From Myxococcales bacterium (GTDB lineage Bacteria; Myxococcota_A; Polyangia; Haliangiales; Haliangiaceae): DNA of 64,000 nt. The stretch covers positions 1-64,000 of the forward strand of contig WYBA01000153.1 in the NCBI GenBank assembly GCA_011526095.1, written 5' to 3'. The notes beneath the pieces were generated by a model. The model was not told where the DNA came from. It was given only the letters and a program-made list of their open reading frames with translations, and ran no database searches. Positions 36,981 through 45,281 of the stretch are shown piece after piece. Both the position numbers and the translations under genes were made by a program. Positions within the stretch are counted from its first letter, which is position 1; each line of letters starts with the position of its first letter.

Positions 36981-38669
36981 CTACAGCCGGCACAGCGAGG
37001 CGTGGCCGGCGTCGCACGGCTGGTCGCGCCAGCCGCCGGCGGTGCCGGTGTCGAGCACCGCGCACGCCTCGGCCTCGCCGCCGTTGGGCTCGCTGCCGGC
37101 GAAGCCCAGGTACGGCGGTGCGGCGCCCAGCTCGTCGAGCCAGACGCCGTCGGTCGCCGCGTCGGTCACGCCGATCCACACGTCGACGTTGCCGAGCGCG
37201 CGCCGGATCATCAGCGCGAGCGCCGCGGCCTCGTCGGCGGACGCGGGCACGACCAGCGCACCGCCGGCGTCGACGCAGCGCGCCGCGGCGGTCGGGCGAT
37301 CCCACGCCGCCGGGCACAGCCGCCAGGTCGAGCCGCCGTCCATGATCTCGACGCACTCGGGGCGGCAGGTCGCGTCGCAGCCGTCGCCGTCGACCTCGTT
37401 GCCGTCGTCGCACTGCTCGCCGCGGTGGACGACGCCGTCGCCGCAGCGCAGCGGGGCCGCCTCGCCGCGCAGCCACGTGGCGCGCCACGCCACCTGCGCC
37501 TTCAGCTCCGGCAGCCGGCGCGCGAACGCCGCGAGGTCGCCGGCGGTGAACGCGTCGTCGCGGTCGGTCGAGGTGATCACCGCCGCGGCCTCGTCGGCGC
37601 GCGCGGCCAGCGCGTCCGGATCGAACGCGCCGCCCGGCGCGAGCGCGTCGTCGATCACCGAGGCGACCTCCGCCCACCGCGCCGGCTGGTCGTGGACGCG
37701 CGCGGCCAGCCGCGCCGCCGGCGGGTAGTCGGCCTCGAGGCCCGGGTCGTCGAACGTCACGTCCTGGCCGTGCGGCAGGAACACGAAGCGGTCGGTGTCC
37801 GGGCGGTGGTAGAGGTAGTAGTTGTTGCGGCCGATCGCGTGGCCGTCCTCGGCGGAGGTCAGCATCTCGGCGGCGTAGTGGCGCCGGAAGTTGTCGAGGT
37901 CGATGCGGCCACCGACCTCGGCGACGAACGCCTCGTCGGTAGCGTCGCGCACCGCGGCCGCGGCGGCGTCGAGGTCGGCGCGGCTGCGCCCGTCGGGATC
38001 CTTGAGCTCCATGCCGTCGGGGTCGAGCGCGAAGTCGACCGACGACGCCTCGTAGAGGTTGCCCTCGTCGTTGGCGGCGCCGAACCGGCTGCGCAGGAAC
38101 TCCTTGTCGACCGGCTCGAGCGCGACGTAGATGCCGCGCGGCACGCCGTTGAGCGTGACCTGCGCGAACGCGGTGCGGTGGGCGGGGACGCCGACGCCGC
38201 GGAATACCTCGTAGGCGAGGTGCTCGTGGAGCAGGCTCGGATCCTGGAGCGCGTTGTTGAGCGTCATCTTGTCGAACGGCCCCAGCTCCTGGCCGTCGAC
38301 CCACTCGTCGAACTTGATCGAGAACGCCGGCTTGCCCAGCACCGAGTCGACCGAGCCGGAGAACCCCTTCTTGCGGCAGCCGCTGGTCGCCAGCACGACA
38401 CCGTCCCACGAGACGTCGCACGGCACGCGCATCGTCTGGTCCTGGTCGAACGTCGGCAGGTCGGCCGCGGCGATCGTGATGTCGACCTCGTGCAGCACGG
38501 CCTCGTCGATCGGATCCCACGGCGGCGCGGCGTCGACGTCGATCGCCGCGTCGGGCGCGCGCGCCGCGTCGGGATCGCCGCCCGGGTCGCCGCCGCACGC
38601 CGTCGTCGCGAGCCCGAGCCCGAGCCCAAGACCAAGACCGAGACCGACCGCGATCCGCGCGCGCACCAT
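36981..38669 (-). CDS. CotH-family lipoprotein with Cys-rich repeat and C-type lectin domain
   Basis: A 562-residue exported protein. The signal peptide holds a (Gly-Leu)6 tract and ends ATTAC (lipobox), followed by an Asp/Ala linker. The CotH/HipA-like kinase domain spans about residues 50-390: RKKGFSGS, KPAFSIKFDEW, MTLNNALQDPSLLHEHLAYE, YNNYYLYHRPDTDRFVFLPH-like region and GQDVTFDDP. Then comes the myxobacterial Cys repeat CGDGVVHRGEQCDDGNEVDG (with DGCDATC) and a C-type-lectin-like domain ending in GGWRDQPCDAGHASLCRL. CotH proteins phosphorylate spore or surface proteins in Bacillus. Here a surface role with carbohydrate or protein binding is inferred. Confidence 0.88.
   Translation of the reverse strand: MVRARIAVGLGLGLGLGLGLATTACGGDPGGDPDAARAPDAAIDVDAAPPWDPIDEAVLHEVDITIAAADLPTFDQDQTMRVPCDVSWDGVVLATSGCRKKGFSGSVDSVLGKPAFSIKFDEWVDGQELGPFDKMTLNNALQDPSLLHEHLAYEVFRGVGVPAHRTAFAQVTLNGVPRGIYVALEPVDKEFLRSRFGAANDEGNLYEASSVDFALDPDGMELKDPDGRSRADLDAAAAAVRDATDEAFVAEVGGRIDLDNFRRHYAAEMLTSAEDGHAIGRNNYYLYHRPDTDRFVFLPHGQDVTFDDPGLEADYPPAARLAARVHDQPARWAEVASVIDDALAPGGAFDPDALAARADEAAAVITSTDRDDAFTAGDLAAFARRLPELKAQVAWRATWLRGEAAPLRCGDGVVHRGEQCDDGNEVDGDGCDATCRPECVEIMDGGSTWRLCPAAWDRPTAAARCVDAGGALVVPASADEAAALALMIRRALGNVDVWIGVTDAATDGVWLDELGAAPPYLGFAGSEPNGGEAEACAVLDTGTAGGWRDQPCDAGHASLCRL
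38608..38640. repeat. hexanucleotide repeat encoding the (Gly-Leu)n signal peptide
   Basis: Imperfect tandem units CGAGCC/CAAGAC/CGAGAC encode alternating Gly and Leu in the signal peptide of the CotH protein. Six-base units keep the frame, so unit number can change without disrupting the gene. Confidence 0.55.
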
Positions 38670-38675
38670 GACGCG

Positions 38676-38681
38676 AGCATA
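38676..38681 (-). promoter_or_regulatory. leaderless-type -10 (TATGCT)
   Basis: TATGCT on the minus strand ends 6 nt before the ATG at 38669 of the CotH gene, identical to the hexamer at 7123-7128. Confidence 0.55.
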
Positions 38682-38812
38682 TCCCCGGCGGGCGCGTCCG
38701 CGGCGGCGCGACTGACCGGCGCCCCACGACGCGTGCGGCTCCACACAAAGACGATGTAAGAGCTGTGCGCCTCGGCGTTGCTAGGGTCGCCGCCCTGCCG
38801 AGAGGGGCCGCC

Positions 38813-39526
38813 ATGCGATCGATCTCCGTACCTGCGCTCATGTCCATCCTGCTGCTGCTGCCGTCCTGCGGTGACAACGCCGCCGGCGGAGGCGACGACG
38901 ACGACGGGCCCGCGCCCGCCGACGCCGCGTCGTCCACGGTCGACGCCGACCCGGCGGCGCCCGACGCCGATCCGGCGGCGCCCGACGCGGCCCCGGGCGC
39001 GCCCGACGCCAGCCCGACCGCCCCCGACGCGGGCAGCGGCGGCGGCGACGGCGTCGCGTGCGGCGACGAGACGTGCACCGGCGCTCAGATCTGCTGCGTC
39101 ACCGGCGGTCCCGGCGCGTCGCGGACGTGCACCGCGGCCGACGACTGCGGCGGCAGCCCCTCCATCCCTGCTGTCCGGTTCTCGGACCCTCCGCGGCGCT
39201 CGCTCGAGCATCGAGGCGCCGGGCCCCTACTTGGCCCGGCGCCGGTGTTCGCGGTCTCCCGGACGGTCGTGGGACGCGCGCCACGCCGCGGCGCCCGGCA
39301 CCGCCACGCCGCCGCCGTCTCGCGCGTCCGCGGTGGGCTCGTCGGGCTGGCGCTCGCGACACATTCTGCGCAGTCCTCTGAGTCTGAGCTGAGCCTGTCG
39401 AAGGAACTTGGCGATCCTGCGGGCCTGGACGGCTGTTCGTCAGGAGCCGCCGCCCGTCGCTTCGCACCGTCCGCTGGCTCGGGCTGGCTCGGGGCGAGCG
39501 GAACTGACACGCCTTGCCTCATCTGA
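38813..39526 (+). CDS. lipoprotein, probably disrupted after ~115 residues
   Basis: The first ~115 residues are a convincing lipoprotein. The signal MRSISVPALMSILLLLPSC has its lipobox Cys at 19. A repetitive Asp-Ala-Pro linker (ADPAAPDADPAAPDA) follows, then a Cys-rich start CGDETCTGAQICCVTGGPG with TCTAADDCGG. Family members usually continue with more Cys-rich sequence, but from about 39160 codon bias is lost. The frame reads PSIPAVRFSDPPRRSLEHRG and so on, and crosses a repeat element (39384-39406). The 3' half is therefore likely foreign or intergenic DNA fused after a recombination; the true end may be near 39165. Confidence 0.5.
   Translation: MRSISVPALMSILLLLPSCGDNAAGGGDDDDGPAPADAASSTVDADPAAPDADPAAPDAAPGAPDASPTAPDAGSGGGDGVACGDETCTGAQICCVTGGPGASRTCTAADDCGGSPSIPAVRFSDPPRRSLEHRGAGPLLGPAPVFAVSRTVVGRAPRRGARHRHAAAVSRVRGGLVGLALATHSAQSSESELSLSKELGDPAGLDGCSSGAAARRFAPSAGSGWLGASGTDTPCLI
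39384..39406 (-). repeat. dispersed CTTCGACAGGCTCAG-type element
   Basis: On the minus strand it reads GTTCCTTCGACAGGCTCAGC. This short element is widespread in high-GC genomes, where a GGACGAACGG tail often follows; that tail is present in the element at 4-43. It lies in the probable non-coding end of the disrupted lipoprotein gene. Confidence 0.45.
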
Positions 39527-39586
39527 CCAGCATTGGCGCCAGCTAGCCGAGGCGGGCGCGCGGCGCCGCGTCGGTCCAGCCCGCGG

Positions 39587-39979
39587 TCACGGCGGCCCCT
39601 CGGTCGCCGGGCGGCGGCGACGATACGGCACGCGCCGCGGGGGCCCCGCCGGGATCGGCGTCGTCACCAGCCGCACCAGCGAGACGAAGCCGTCGCGCAG
39701 CACGACCTGGAGCTTGGGGTCGTCGTTGCAGTCGTAGTGACGACACACGCGCGGCCGCTCCGCCCACCCGGCGCAGGCCCCGGTCTCCGGCTCGAAGTGG
39801 ACGCAGCGGCCGTCGGGCGTCTTGTCGACGAACCCCTTGGCGGTCGATCCATCGGCCGGCCGCACCCGCTCGTCGGGATCGAGCCGGACCAGCAGCCGGC
39901 AGCAGAACGAGTGGCAGCCCATCGCTCGCCCCGCGTCGCAGTCGAGCAGCACGTCACTGGCGTCGCATCCGTCCCCCAC
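39587..39979 (-). CDS. YkgJ-family cysteine cluster protein
   Basis: A 130-residue soluble protein of the YkgJ/UPF0153 zinc- or iron-chelating family. The Cys-rich frame is LLDCDAGRAMGCHSFCCRLL (Cys14, 22, 26, 27), then DGRCVHFEPETGACAGWAER and RVCRHYDCNDDP. Two of these Cys clusters (RCVHF and RPRVCRHYDC) are the family signature. The C-terminal tail (GPPRRVPYRRRRPATEGPP) is basic and probably disordered. Such proteins are thought to bind a metal or Fe-S centre. The GTG start has TATCCT ending 7 nt upstream. Confidence 0.85.
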   Translation of the reverse strand: MGDGCDASDVLLDCDAGRAMGCHSFCCRLLVRLDPDERVRPADGSTAKGFVDKTPDGRCVHFEPETGACAGWAERPRVCRHYDCNDDPKLQVVLRDGFVSLVRLVTTPIPAGPPRRVPYRRRRPATEGPP

Positions 39980-39986
39980 GCCGCCG

Positions 39987-39992
39987 AGGATA
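39987..39992 (-). promoter_or_regulatory. leaderless-type -10 (TATCCT)
   Basis: TATCCT on the minus strand ends 7 nt before the GTG at 39979 of the YkgJ-like gene. Confidence 0.45.
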
Positions 39993-40117
39993 CCGGAACG
40001 GCGGCGCTGCGGTCGCGGGGGTTCTCATCGATCCTCTTACGACGCGCGGCGCAGGATCTGCGCCGCGCGCGAACCTTGCGCGCGAAGTTCGCAGTTGGCC
40101 GCGCGCGCGCGCGTGGC

Positions 40118-40123
40118 TACGCT
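40118..40123 (+). promoter_or_regulatory. leaderless-type -10 (TACGCT)
   Basis: TACGCT ends 8 nt before the GTG at 40132 and would drive the two overlapping genes that follow. Confidence 0.45.
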
Positions 40124-40131
40124 GGTTGCTC

Positions 40132-40728
40132 GTGAGGCGGAACCGCACCCGTGCGCTCGGCGTCGTCGTGGCGACGCTCGCGAGCGCCACCGCTGGCGCC
40201 GTGGCCGCGTCGCCGGCGCCCCGGCCGACGGTGACCGCCGCGGCGACGAACGCGAACGAGAGCGCGCCGCCGTCGAGCGCGACGGACGCCGTGTCGGCGC
40301 TGAGCGTCCCGTCGCCGTCGCGCGCCGAGCCGCGCCACGTGGTCTACCTCGAGGCGTTCGGCAAGGGCGGGCTGTGGGGGCTCGGCTACGCGTTCACGCT
40401 CGACCGCCGGCTCGCGGTCGGCGCCGTCGCGTCGTCGCATCCGCTCGACGGCCAGCGCGTGACCTCGCTGGCGCCGTACGTCGCGCTCTACCCGCTCGCC
40501 ACGCGCCGGCACCGCTGGTTCATCGACGCCGGGCCGCAGCTGGTGCGGCTGTCGACACCGTCGCCGGTGCCCGAGTGGAGCGGCACGGTGGAGCACGGGA
40601 TCGGCGGCCAGCTCTCGACCGGCTACGAGTACCGCCGCGGCGTGCTGCTGCGCGCGTTCGCCATGGTCGGCGCGGGCAAGGGTGGCGTCGCGCCGTGGTT
40701 CGGCGTCGACGTGGGGTGGACGCTGTGA
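40132..40728 (+). CDS. exported protein, possible small outer-membrane barrel
   Basis: A 198-residue protein with an N-terminal signal (LGVVVATLASATAGAVAASP) and a ~30-residue low-complexity linker. The rest is rich in alternating strands ending in aromatic or hydrophobic residues (GLGYAFTLDRRLAVGAVASS, YVALYPLATRRHRWFIDAGP, VAPWFGVDVGWTL). A C-terminal strand ending at Trp-Thr-Leu suits an outer-membrane beta-barrel. No named family was recognised. Its TGA overlaps the GTG of the next gene, so the two are coupled. The GTG start is supported by TACGCT 8 nt upstream. Confidence 0.7.
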   Translation: MRRNRTRALGVVVATLASATAGAVAASPAPRPTVTAAATNANESAPPSSATDAVSALSVPSPSRAEPRHVVYLEAFGKGGLWGLGYAFTLDRRLAVGAVASSHPLDGQRVTSLAPYVALYPLATRRHRWFIDAGPQLVRLSTPSPVPEWSGTVEHGIGGQLSTGYEYRRGVLLRAFAMVGAGKGGVAPWFGVDVGWTL

Positions 40729-41618
40729 GGCGCGCGAGGCCGCTCGCGCTCGCGCTCGCGCTCGGCGGCTGCGGCCTCGAGCTCGGGCCGGAGGCGAGCT
40801 GGGTGCCGGTCGACACGATCGAGGCCCCGCTCGCGCCGGAGCACGGCGAGGGCCCGCTCCGGCCGTTCGGGCTCCCCGGCAAGCACCTGCGCGTGGTGAC
40901 GTACAACGTCGAGACCGGAGAGGATCCGGCCGGCCTGGCCGACGCGATCCTCGCCAACCCGAACCTCGCGAACGCCGGGCTGTTCCTGATCCAGGAACAG
41001 GAGCACTACCCCGCGGAGGGGGGCACGCGCACCAGCCAGCTCGCGACCCGGCTCGGGCTCGGCTGGACCTACGTGCCGGGGCGGGTCAAGCACGACGGCA
41101 CCCACGGGCTCGCGATCCTGTCGCGCCACCCGATCGAGAACGTCTCGGTGATGGCGCTGCCGCTGGCCGAGGGCGCGCAGCAGCGGATCGCGATCGAGGC
41201 GGACGTGGTGATCGGCGACGCCCGGCTGCACGTCGTCAACGTCCACCTCGAGACGCGGATCAACATCCGCGACCGGATCCTCCAGCTGCGCCCCGCCGTC
41301 ATCGACCAGCCGCCGGTCGTGCTCGTCGCGGGCGACGTCAACACCAACCCCTACCTGTGGGAGGAGGGCCGCGTGCCGCTCGTCCCGACGGCGCAGATCG
41401 TGGACACCGATCAGGCGCCGCTGCTCGACGACTACATGGCGGGGCTGGGCTTCGACGCGCCGGCGGCCGACGTCGGCCCGACCGAGGAGATGCTGGGCAT
41501 CGCGTCGCGGCTCGACGCGATCTACACCCGCGGGCTCGACGTCTCCGTCGCGACGGTCGAGCGCGGCGTCGCCGGCTCCGATCACTGGCCGGTGTGGATC
41601 GACCTCACGCTGCCCTGA
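40725..41618 (+). CDS. endonuclease/exonuclease/phosphatase-family lipoprotein
   Basis: A 297-residue protein of the EEP fold. The N-terminus RPLALALALGGC gives a short signal with lipobox Cys15. Catalytic motifs in order: VVTYNVETGED, FLIQEQEHY (metal-binding Glu), GLAILSRHPI, VVNVHLET, LVAGDVNTNP (Asp/Asn) and the terminal GSDHWPV. The full set indicates an active Mg2+-dependent phosphodiesterase. Envelope location suggests it acts on extracellular DNA, phospholipids or phosphoesters; the substrate is unknown. It starts at a GTG that overlaps the previous stop (GTGA). Confidence 0.88.
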   Translation: MRRARPLALALALGGCGLELGPEASWVPVDTIEAPLAPEHGEGPLRPFGLPGKHLRVVTYNVETGEDPAGLADAILANPNLANAGLFLIQEQEHYPAEGGTRTSQLATRLGLGWTYVPGRVKHDGTHGLAILSRHPIENVSVMALPLAEGAQQRIAIEADVVIGDARLHVVNVHLETRINIRDRILQLRPAVIDQPPVVLVAGDVNTNPYLWEEGRVPLVPTAQIVDTDQAPLLDDYMAGLGFDAPAADVGPTEEMLGIASRLDAIYTRGLDVSVATVERGVAGSDHWPVWIDLTLP

Positions 41619-41624
41619 TCCGGG

Positions 41625-43100
41625 TCAGAACGCGACGACCAGGCGCGCGCCGACGTCCGCCTCGGTCGTGGACCGGCGGAGGTCGGCCCAGGCGCCGTGG
41701 CGACGCACGCCCTCCGCCTCCAGCTCGAGGCGGGTCGTCGGCGTGACGTCGACGCCCACCGCCGCGCGCCCGTACAGGCGGAGGTCGCGGACGTCGTGCG
41801 GGTCGTCGGGCCCGCCGTCGTATTCGTGGCGATCGAGCCCGTCGATCGACCACAGCTGGTAGGCGCGGCCCTCGACGGCGACGTGCCAGCCGTCGGCGTG
41901 GAGCGCCAGCCGTCCCGTCGCCGACAGGCCGCCCGCGTAGTAGTAGCCGCGGCTCTGCAGCACGGCGTGCTGCGGCCGCGGCTCGAACGGGGGCACCGGC
42001 CCGAACACGTGGGCCTGGACCATGCCGACGTCCGCGGCGCCGCCGAGCTCCAGCGTCGCGCGGCCGGGGACGCCCAGGCGCTCGTACGTCAGGCGGGCGC
42101 CGACCAGGTGGAACACCGCCAGGCGGTCCCACTCGTCGGCGAGCCGCCGCGTCTCGTAGTCGAACCCGGTGGCGGCGTCGAGCACGACGTCGCGGCCGCC
42201 GTCGGGGCCGACGTCGTACCAGGACCGGCCGCCGTACGTGGTGCGCGAGCGGAACTGGACCCGCGACACGCCGTCGTCGTCGCCGCGGACCTCGACGACC
42301 ACCCGGTTCCACCCGCCGGCGCGAACGCGCCCGCGCCGGTGCCCCTGGCTGCCATGCCGCGGATCGGCCACCAGCTCGAGGTCGAGGCCGATCGCCGCCT
42401 CGTGATCGACGGCGGTGCCATGATCGACCGTGCCGCCGCCGAGCGACAGCGCCAGGCGCGTCCACGGCGCCGGCAGCGGTCGCCACGACGCATAGTCCGC
42501 CGCGGCGTAGAGCCGGTGGAACGGCGACGCGACCCACGCGAGCGCGGTGCGCGCCCAGCCGGCGCCCGGCAGGTCCGCGATCCGCCCGAGCTGGAACAGC
42601 GGCTCGCCCACCAGGAACCCCGCCGCCGCGTTGACGACCAGATCGTTGATCGAGATCTGCTCGCGGTACTCGACGACGTACTCCCAGAACACGCTGGCGG
42701 CGGTGTCGATCACGGTCGCGGTCACCGCGCCATAGCCGCTGGCGCGCACCACCTGGTAGCTGAGCGCCCCCGCGATCGGGTGCCGGATCGCGTTCGAGGT
42801 CCAGTTGCCGGTGTCGAGCGCCATCGCGTCGAACGACGTCAGCTTCATCCGCCAGCTCGGCCAGTCCCAGTCCAGCTCGAAGTCCTCGCGCTGCAGGTTG
42901 GTCGTGGCGAAGTAGTAGAGCGTCGGCGGGAGCAGCACGAGCAGGTTGCCGCCGATGATCAGGGGCACGCGGGCCGGGCGCAGGATCGGCGCGTCGGCCG
43001 GCGGCGGGGCGATCGGGGGCAGCGGGTGGGGGTCGGCGCGGGCGCCGGTGCCGCTCGCGAGGAGCAGCGCGATCGCCACCGTCAAGACCTTCGGCACCAC
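41625..43100 (-). CDS. DUF3943-like outer-membrane-associated protein
   Basis: A 491-residue exported protein with an N-terminal signal (VLTVAIALLLASGTGARADP). The segment NLLVLLPPTLYYFATTNLQR then FDAMALDTGNWTSNAIRHPI, SYQVVRASGYG and FWEYVVEYREQISINDLVVN, with AAAGFLVGEPLFQLGRI, matches DUF3943, which is found in envelope proteins of Proteobacteria and Myxococcota. The C-terminal 250 residues are strand-rich with repeated aromatic ends (YYYAGGLSATGRLALHADGW) and finish at VVAF, which suits a beta-barrel. Two adjacent GTG codons (43100 and 43097) can start it. It is divergent from the DUF3750 gene. Confidence 0.8.
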   Translation of the reverse strand: MVPKVLTVAIALLLASGTGARADPHPLPPIAPPPADAPILRPARVPLIIGGNLLVLLPPTLYYFATTNLQREDFELDWDWPSWRMKLTSFDAMALDTGNWTSNAIRHPIAGALSYQVVRASGYGAVTATVIDTAASVFWEYVVEYREQISINDLVVNAAAGFLVGEPLFQLGRIADLPGAGWARTALAWVASPFHRLYAAADYASWRPLPAPWTRLALSLGGGTVDHGTAVDHEAAIGLDLELVADPRHGSQGHRRGRVRAGGWNRVVVEVRGDDDGVSRVQFRSRTTYGGRSWYDVGPDGGRDVVLDAATGFDYETRRLADEWDRLAVFHLVGARLTYERLGVPGRATLELGGAADVGMVQAHVFGPVPPFEPRPQHAVLQSRGYYYAGGLSATGRLALHADGWHVAVEGRAYQLWSIDGLDRHEYDGGPDDPHDVRDLRLYGRAAVGVDVTPTTRLELEAEGVRRHGAWADLRRSTTEADVGARLVVAF

Positions 43101-43229
43101 GCCCCGGAGTGTTTCAAGCGCCGCGCCAGCTCCGGAGGCCCCGGGGAGGTGGATCGCGCGCAGATCCTGCGCGCGCGCCGCGGTCGCGGCGTTGCCGGGG
43201 ACCGCTCGCTCGGCGATCCTGTCACGGTC

Positions 43230-43877
43230 ATGCGCCTCGCCGCCCTCGCCTTTGCCGCGGCCTCGCTCGGCGCCTGCGTCGTCGCGTCGCGCCCGCTGCG
43301 CGCGCCGGCGGGTGACGAGGCGGCCGTGCTGCTGCTCACGGGCGGGCTGGCGCCGCCGATCGACCAGATCGCGCGGCACCCGTGGTTCGCGGTGCGCCTC
43401 GCCGGCGAGACGTCGTGGCGGTACGTCGAGGTCGGCGGCGGCGGCGTGTCGGACGACCCGTTCGTCAACGAGCCGTACGTCGACGTGGTCCTGCACGGGG
43501 TGTGGCGCGGCGCGCGGGCCGAGCGCGCGATCGCGTGTCTCGCGCGCGAGGCGCCGCCGTGGCTGCGGGCGCTCCGCTACCGCGCCTGGCCCGGCCCCAA
43601 CAGCAACACGTTCGCCGACGTCATGCTGCGGCGGTGCGGCCTGCGCGCGAGCCTGCCCGCGACGTCGATCGGCAAGGACTGGCGGGGCGGGTTCGGCGCG
43701 GGCGTGACCAGCGAGGGCACCGGCGTGCAGGTCGAGACGCCGCTGCTCGGGCTCAAGCTCGGCCTCAAGGAGGGCGTCGAGGTCCACGTCCTGGGCCTGT
43801 CCCTCGGGCTCGACCTGTGGCCTCCCGCGATCATCTTGCCGATCGGCCCCGGTCGGCTGGGGTTCGCCGACCGATGA
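43230..43877 (+). CDS. DUF3750-domain lipoprotein
   Basis: A 215-residue lipoprotein. The signal ends AAASLGAC (lipobox, Cys16). The body has the DUF3750 signatures: HPWFAVRLAGETSWRYVEVG, then RAWPGPNSNTFADVMLRR and LPATSIGKDW. The invariant PGPNSNTF and the IGKD(Y/W) motif suggest a conserved active or binding site, and the domain is widespread in proteobacteria, but no biochemical function is established. It leads a run of three closely spaced genes: its TGA overlaps the ATG of the next gene by 4 nt. Confidence 0.85.
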   Translation: MRLAALAFAAASLGACVVASRPLRAPAGDEAAVLLLTGGLAPPIDQIARHPWFAVRLAGETSWRYVEVGGGGVSDDPFVNEPYVDVVLHGVWRGARAERAIACLAREAPPWLRALRYRAWPGPNSNTFADVMLRRCGLRASLPATSIGKDWRGGFGAGVTSEGTGVQVETPLLGLKLGLKEGVEVHVLGLSLGLDLWPPAIILPIGPGRLGFADR

Positions 43878-44581
43878 CGTCCACGGCGTCGGCCACGATG
43901 TCGGCCGCGCGCGGGCTGGCGGCGACGGCGGCGCTGGCGCTGCTGCCAGCGGCGGCGCGCGCCGAGCCGTGGTCGCGCGGCGCGGCGTCGCTGGAGTACG
44001 AGGCGAGGTACGTCCACGCGGTCGAGCGTGACGACGACGCCCCCGACCGTGGCGTCGACGGCCTGGGGCTGGCCGGCCTGCGGCTGCGCGGCCAGCTCGG
44101 CGGCGACGTCGTGGCGTACCGCGTGGGGATCGAGCTGACCGCCGGCGCCACCGCGCCCGCGGGGTTCGCGTACGACTGCGCGCTCTACCCGCTCGGGATC
44201 GGCCTGCGGCTGGGCGCGTGGTCGCGGCTCGGCGTCGTCGGTGGCGTCGCCGTCGCCGGCGCGACCGGCACGGTCGACGACGCGGTGCTGCTGCCGGCCG
44301 AGGCGTCGCTCGAGCTGGCGCTGGGCGGCCGGCTGCGCGTGCTCGCCCGGTCGCGGCTGAGCTGGGTGGCCGCGGCGCCGGGGCGCCAGGACGGCGCCGT
44401 CACCGCGACGCTCGCCGACGAGCTCGACGCGTCGCTCGCCGTGCGGTGGGGCCGGCGCGGCGACCGCTGGGGCGTGCTCGGCGGGCGCGGCACCTACGTC
44501 GGCGTGGCGTACCGCGAGGCCGAGGGCGCGCGGATGATCGGCGTCGTGCTCGGCCACTCGATCGACGCTGCGTCACGATGA
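43874..44581 (+). CDS. exported hypothetical protein, possible beta-barrel
   Basis: A 235-residue protein with a signal peptide (AARGLAATAALALLPAAARA). The mature part is strand-rich with Gly and alternating hydrophobic residues (LAGLRLRGQLGGDVVAYRVG, LSWVAAAPGRQDGAVTATLA, GTYVGVAYREAEGARMIGVV). This pattern fits an outer-membrane or periplasmic beta-rich protein. No family was recognised. It is translationally coupled to the DUF3750 gene (ATGA at 43874), and its own TGA overlaps a possible upstream ATG (44578) of the nitroreductase gene. Confidence 0.7.
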   Translation: MTSTASATMSAARGLAATAALALLPAAARAEPWSRGAASLEYEARYVHAVERDDDAPDRGVDGLGLAGLRLRGQLGGDVVAYRVGIELTAGATAPAGFAYDCALYPLGIGLRLGAWSRLGVVGGVAVAGATGTVDDAVLLPAEASLELALGGRLRVLARSRLSWVAAAPGRQDGAVTATLADELDASLAVRWGRRGDRWGVLGGRGTYVGVAYREAEGARMIGVVLGHSIDAASR

Positions 44582-44619
44582 CCGACGGGAGCGCGCTCGC
44601 CGGCGCTGCGCCGCGGGGG

Positions 44620-44625
44620 TACGGT
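44620..44625 (+). promoter_or_regulatory. leaderless-type -10 (TACGGT)
   Basis: TACGGT ends 6 nt before the ATG at 44632, favouring that start for the nitroreductase gene over the overlapping ATG at 44578. Confidence 0.45.
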
Positions 44626-44631
44626 CCGGCC

Positions 44632-45276
44632 ATGAGCACCATGACCAAGCTGGCGCTCGGGGTGATGGGGAAGCTGCGTCCCAGGCCGCCTCGAGGTGAC
44701 ACCGCCACCACGATCCCGCTGCCGCCGGTAGAGAAGCACGGCGGGCTGCCGCTGATGGAGGCGCTGGCGAGGCGCCGCTCGGACCGCGAGTTCGCGCCCG
44801 AGCCGCTGCCGACGCCGGTGCTGTCCGCGCTGCTGTGGGCGGCGTGGGGCGTCAACCGCCCCGACGGGCACCGCACCGCGCCGACCGCGATCGACTGCCA
44901 GGAGATCGACGTGTACGTCGCGCTGCCCGAGGGCGCGTACCTCTACGACGCGGCCGCCCACGCGCTGCACCTCGTCGCGGCGCGCGACGTCCGCCGCGTC
45001 ACCGGCTACCAGGACTTCGTCGACGAGGCGCCGCTCGATCTCGTGTACGTCGCGGACCACGCGCGGATGCAGCTCGTGCCCGCGGGGCAGCGCGAGCGCT
45101 ACGCCTCGGTCGCCGCCGGCGCGATCGCGCAGAACGTCTACCTGTACGCGGCCAGCGCCGGCCTCGCGACCGTGCTGCGCGCGTGGATCGATCGCGACGC
45201 GATCGCCGACGCGCTCGGCCTGACCCACGACCAGCAGGTGCTGCTGTCGCAGACCGTCGGCCGGCCGCGGGGCTGA
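44632..45276 (+). CDS. SagB-type nitroreductase-family protein
   Basis: A 214-residue flavin-dependent oxidoreductase of the nitroreductase fold. Signatures: IPLPPVEKHGGLPLMEALAR followed by RRSDREF (the FMN-binding RR-S-R motif), LLWAAWGVNRPDGHRTAPTA and AGAIAQNVYLYAASAGLATV. The wording resembles SagB-like single-domain members, many of which are not tied to thiazole/oxazole peptides. There is no cyclodehydratase (YcaO) gene near it. The preceding ~25 residues (from 44578) are low in complexity; the ATG at 44632 with TACGGT 6 nt upstream is the better start. The substrate is unknown. Confidence 0.85.
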   Translation: MSTMTKLALGVMGKLRPRPPRGDTATTIPLPPVEKHGGLPLMEALARRRSDREFAPEPLPTPVLSALLWAAWGVNRPDGHRTAPTAIDCQEIDVYVALPEGAYLYDAAAHALHLVAARDVRRVTGYQDFVDEAPLDLVYVADHARMQLVPAGQRERYASVAAGAIAQNVYLYAASAGLATVLRAWIDRDAIADALGLTHDQQVLLSQTVGRPRG

Positions 45277-45281
45277 GCACC

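Noticed and set aside
39085-39522. Open frame on the minus strand across the disrupted lipoprotein
   Set aside because: It is Pro/Arg/Ser-rich without motifs, and its apparent FDRLSSDSED segment comes from the dispersed repeat.
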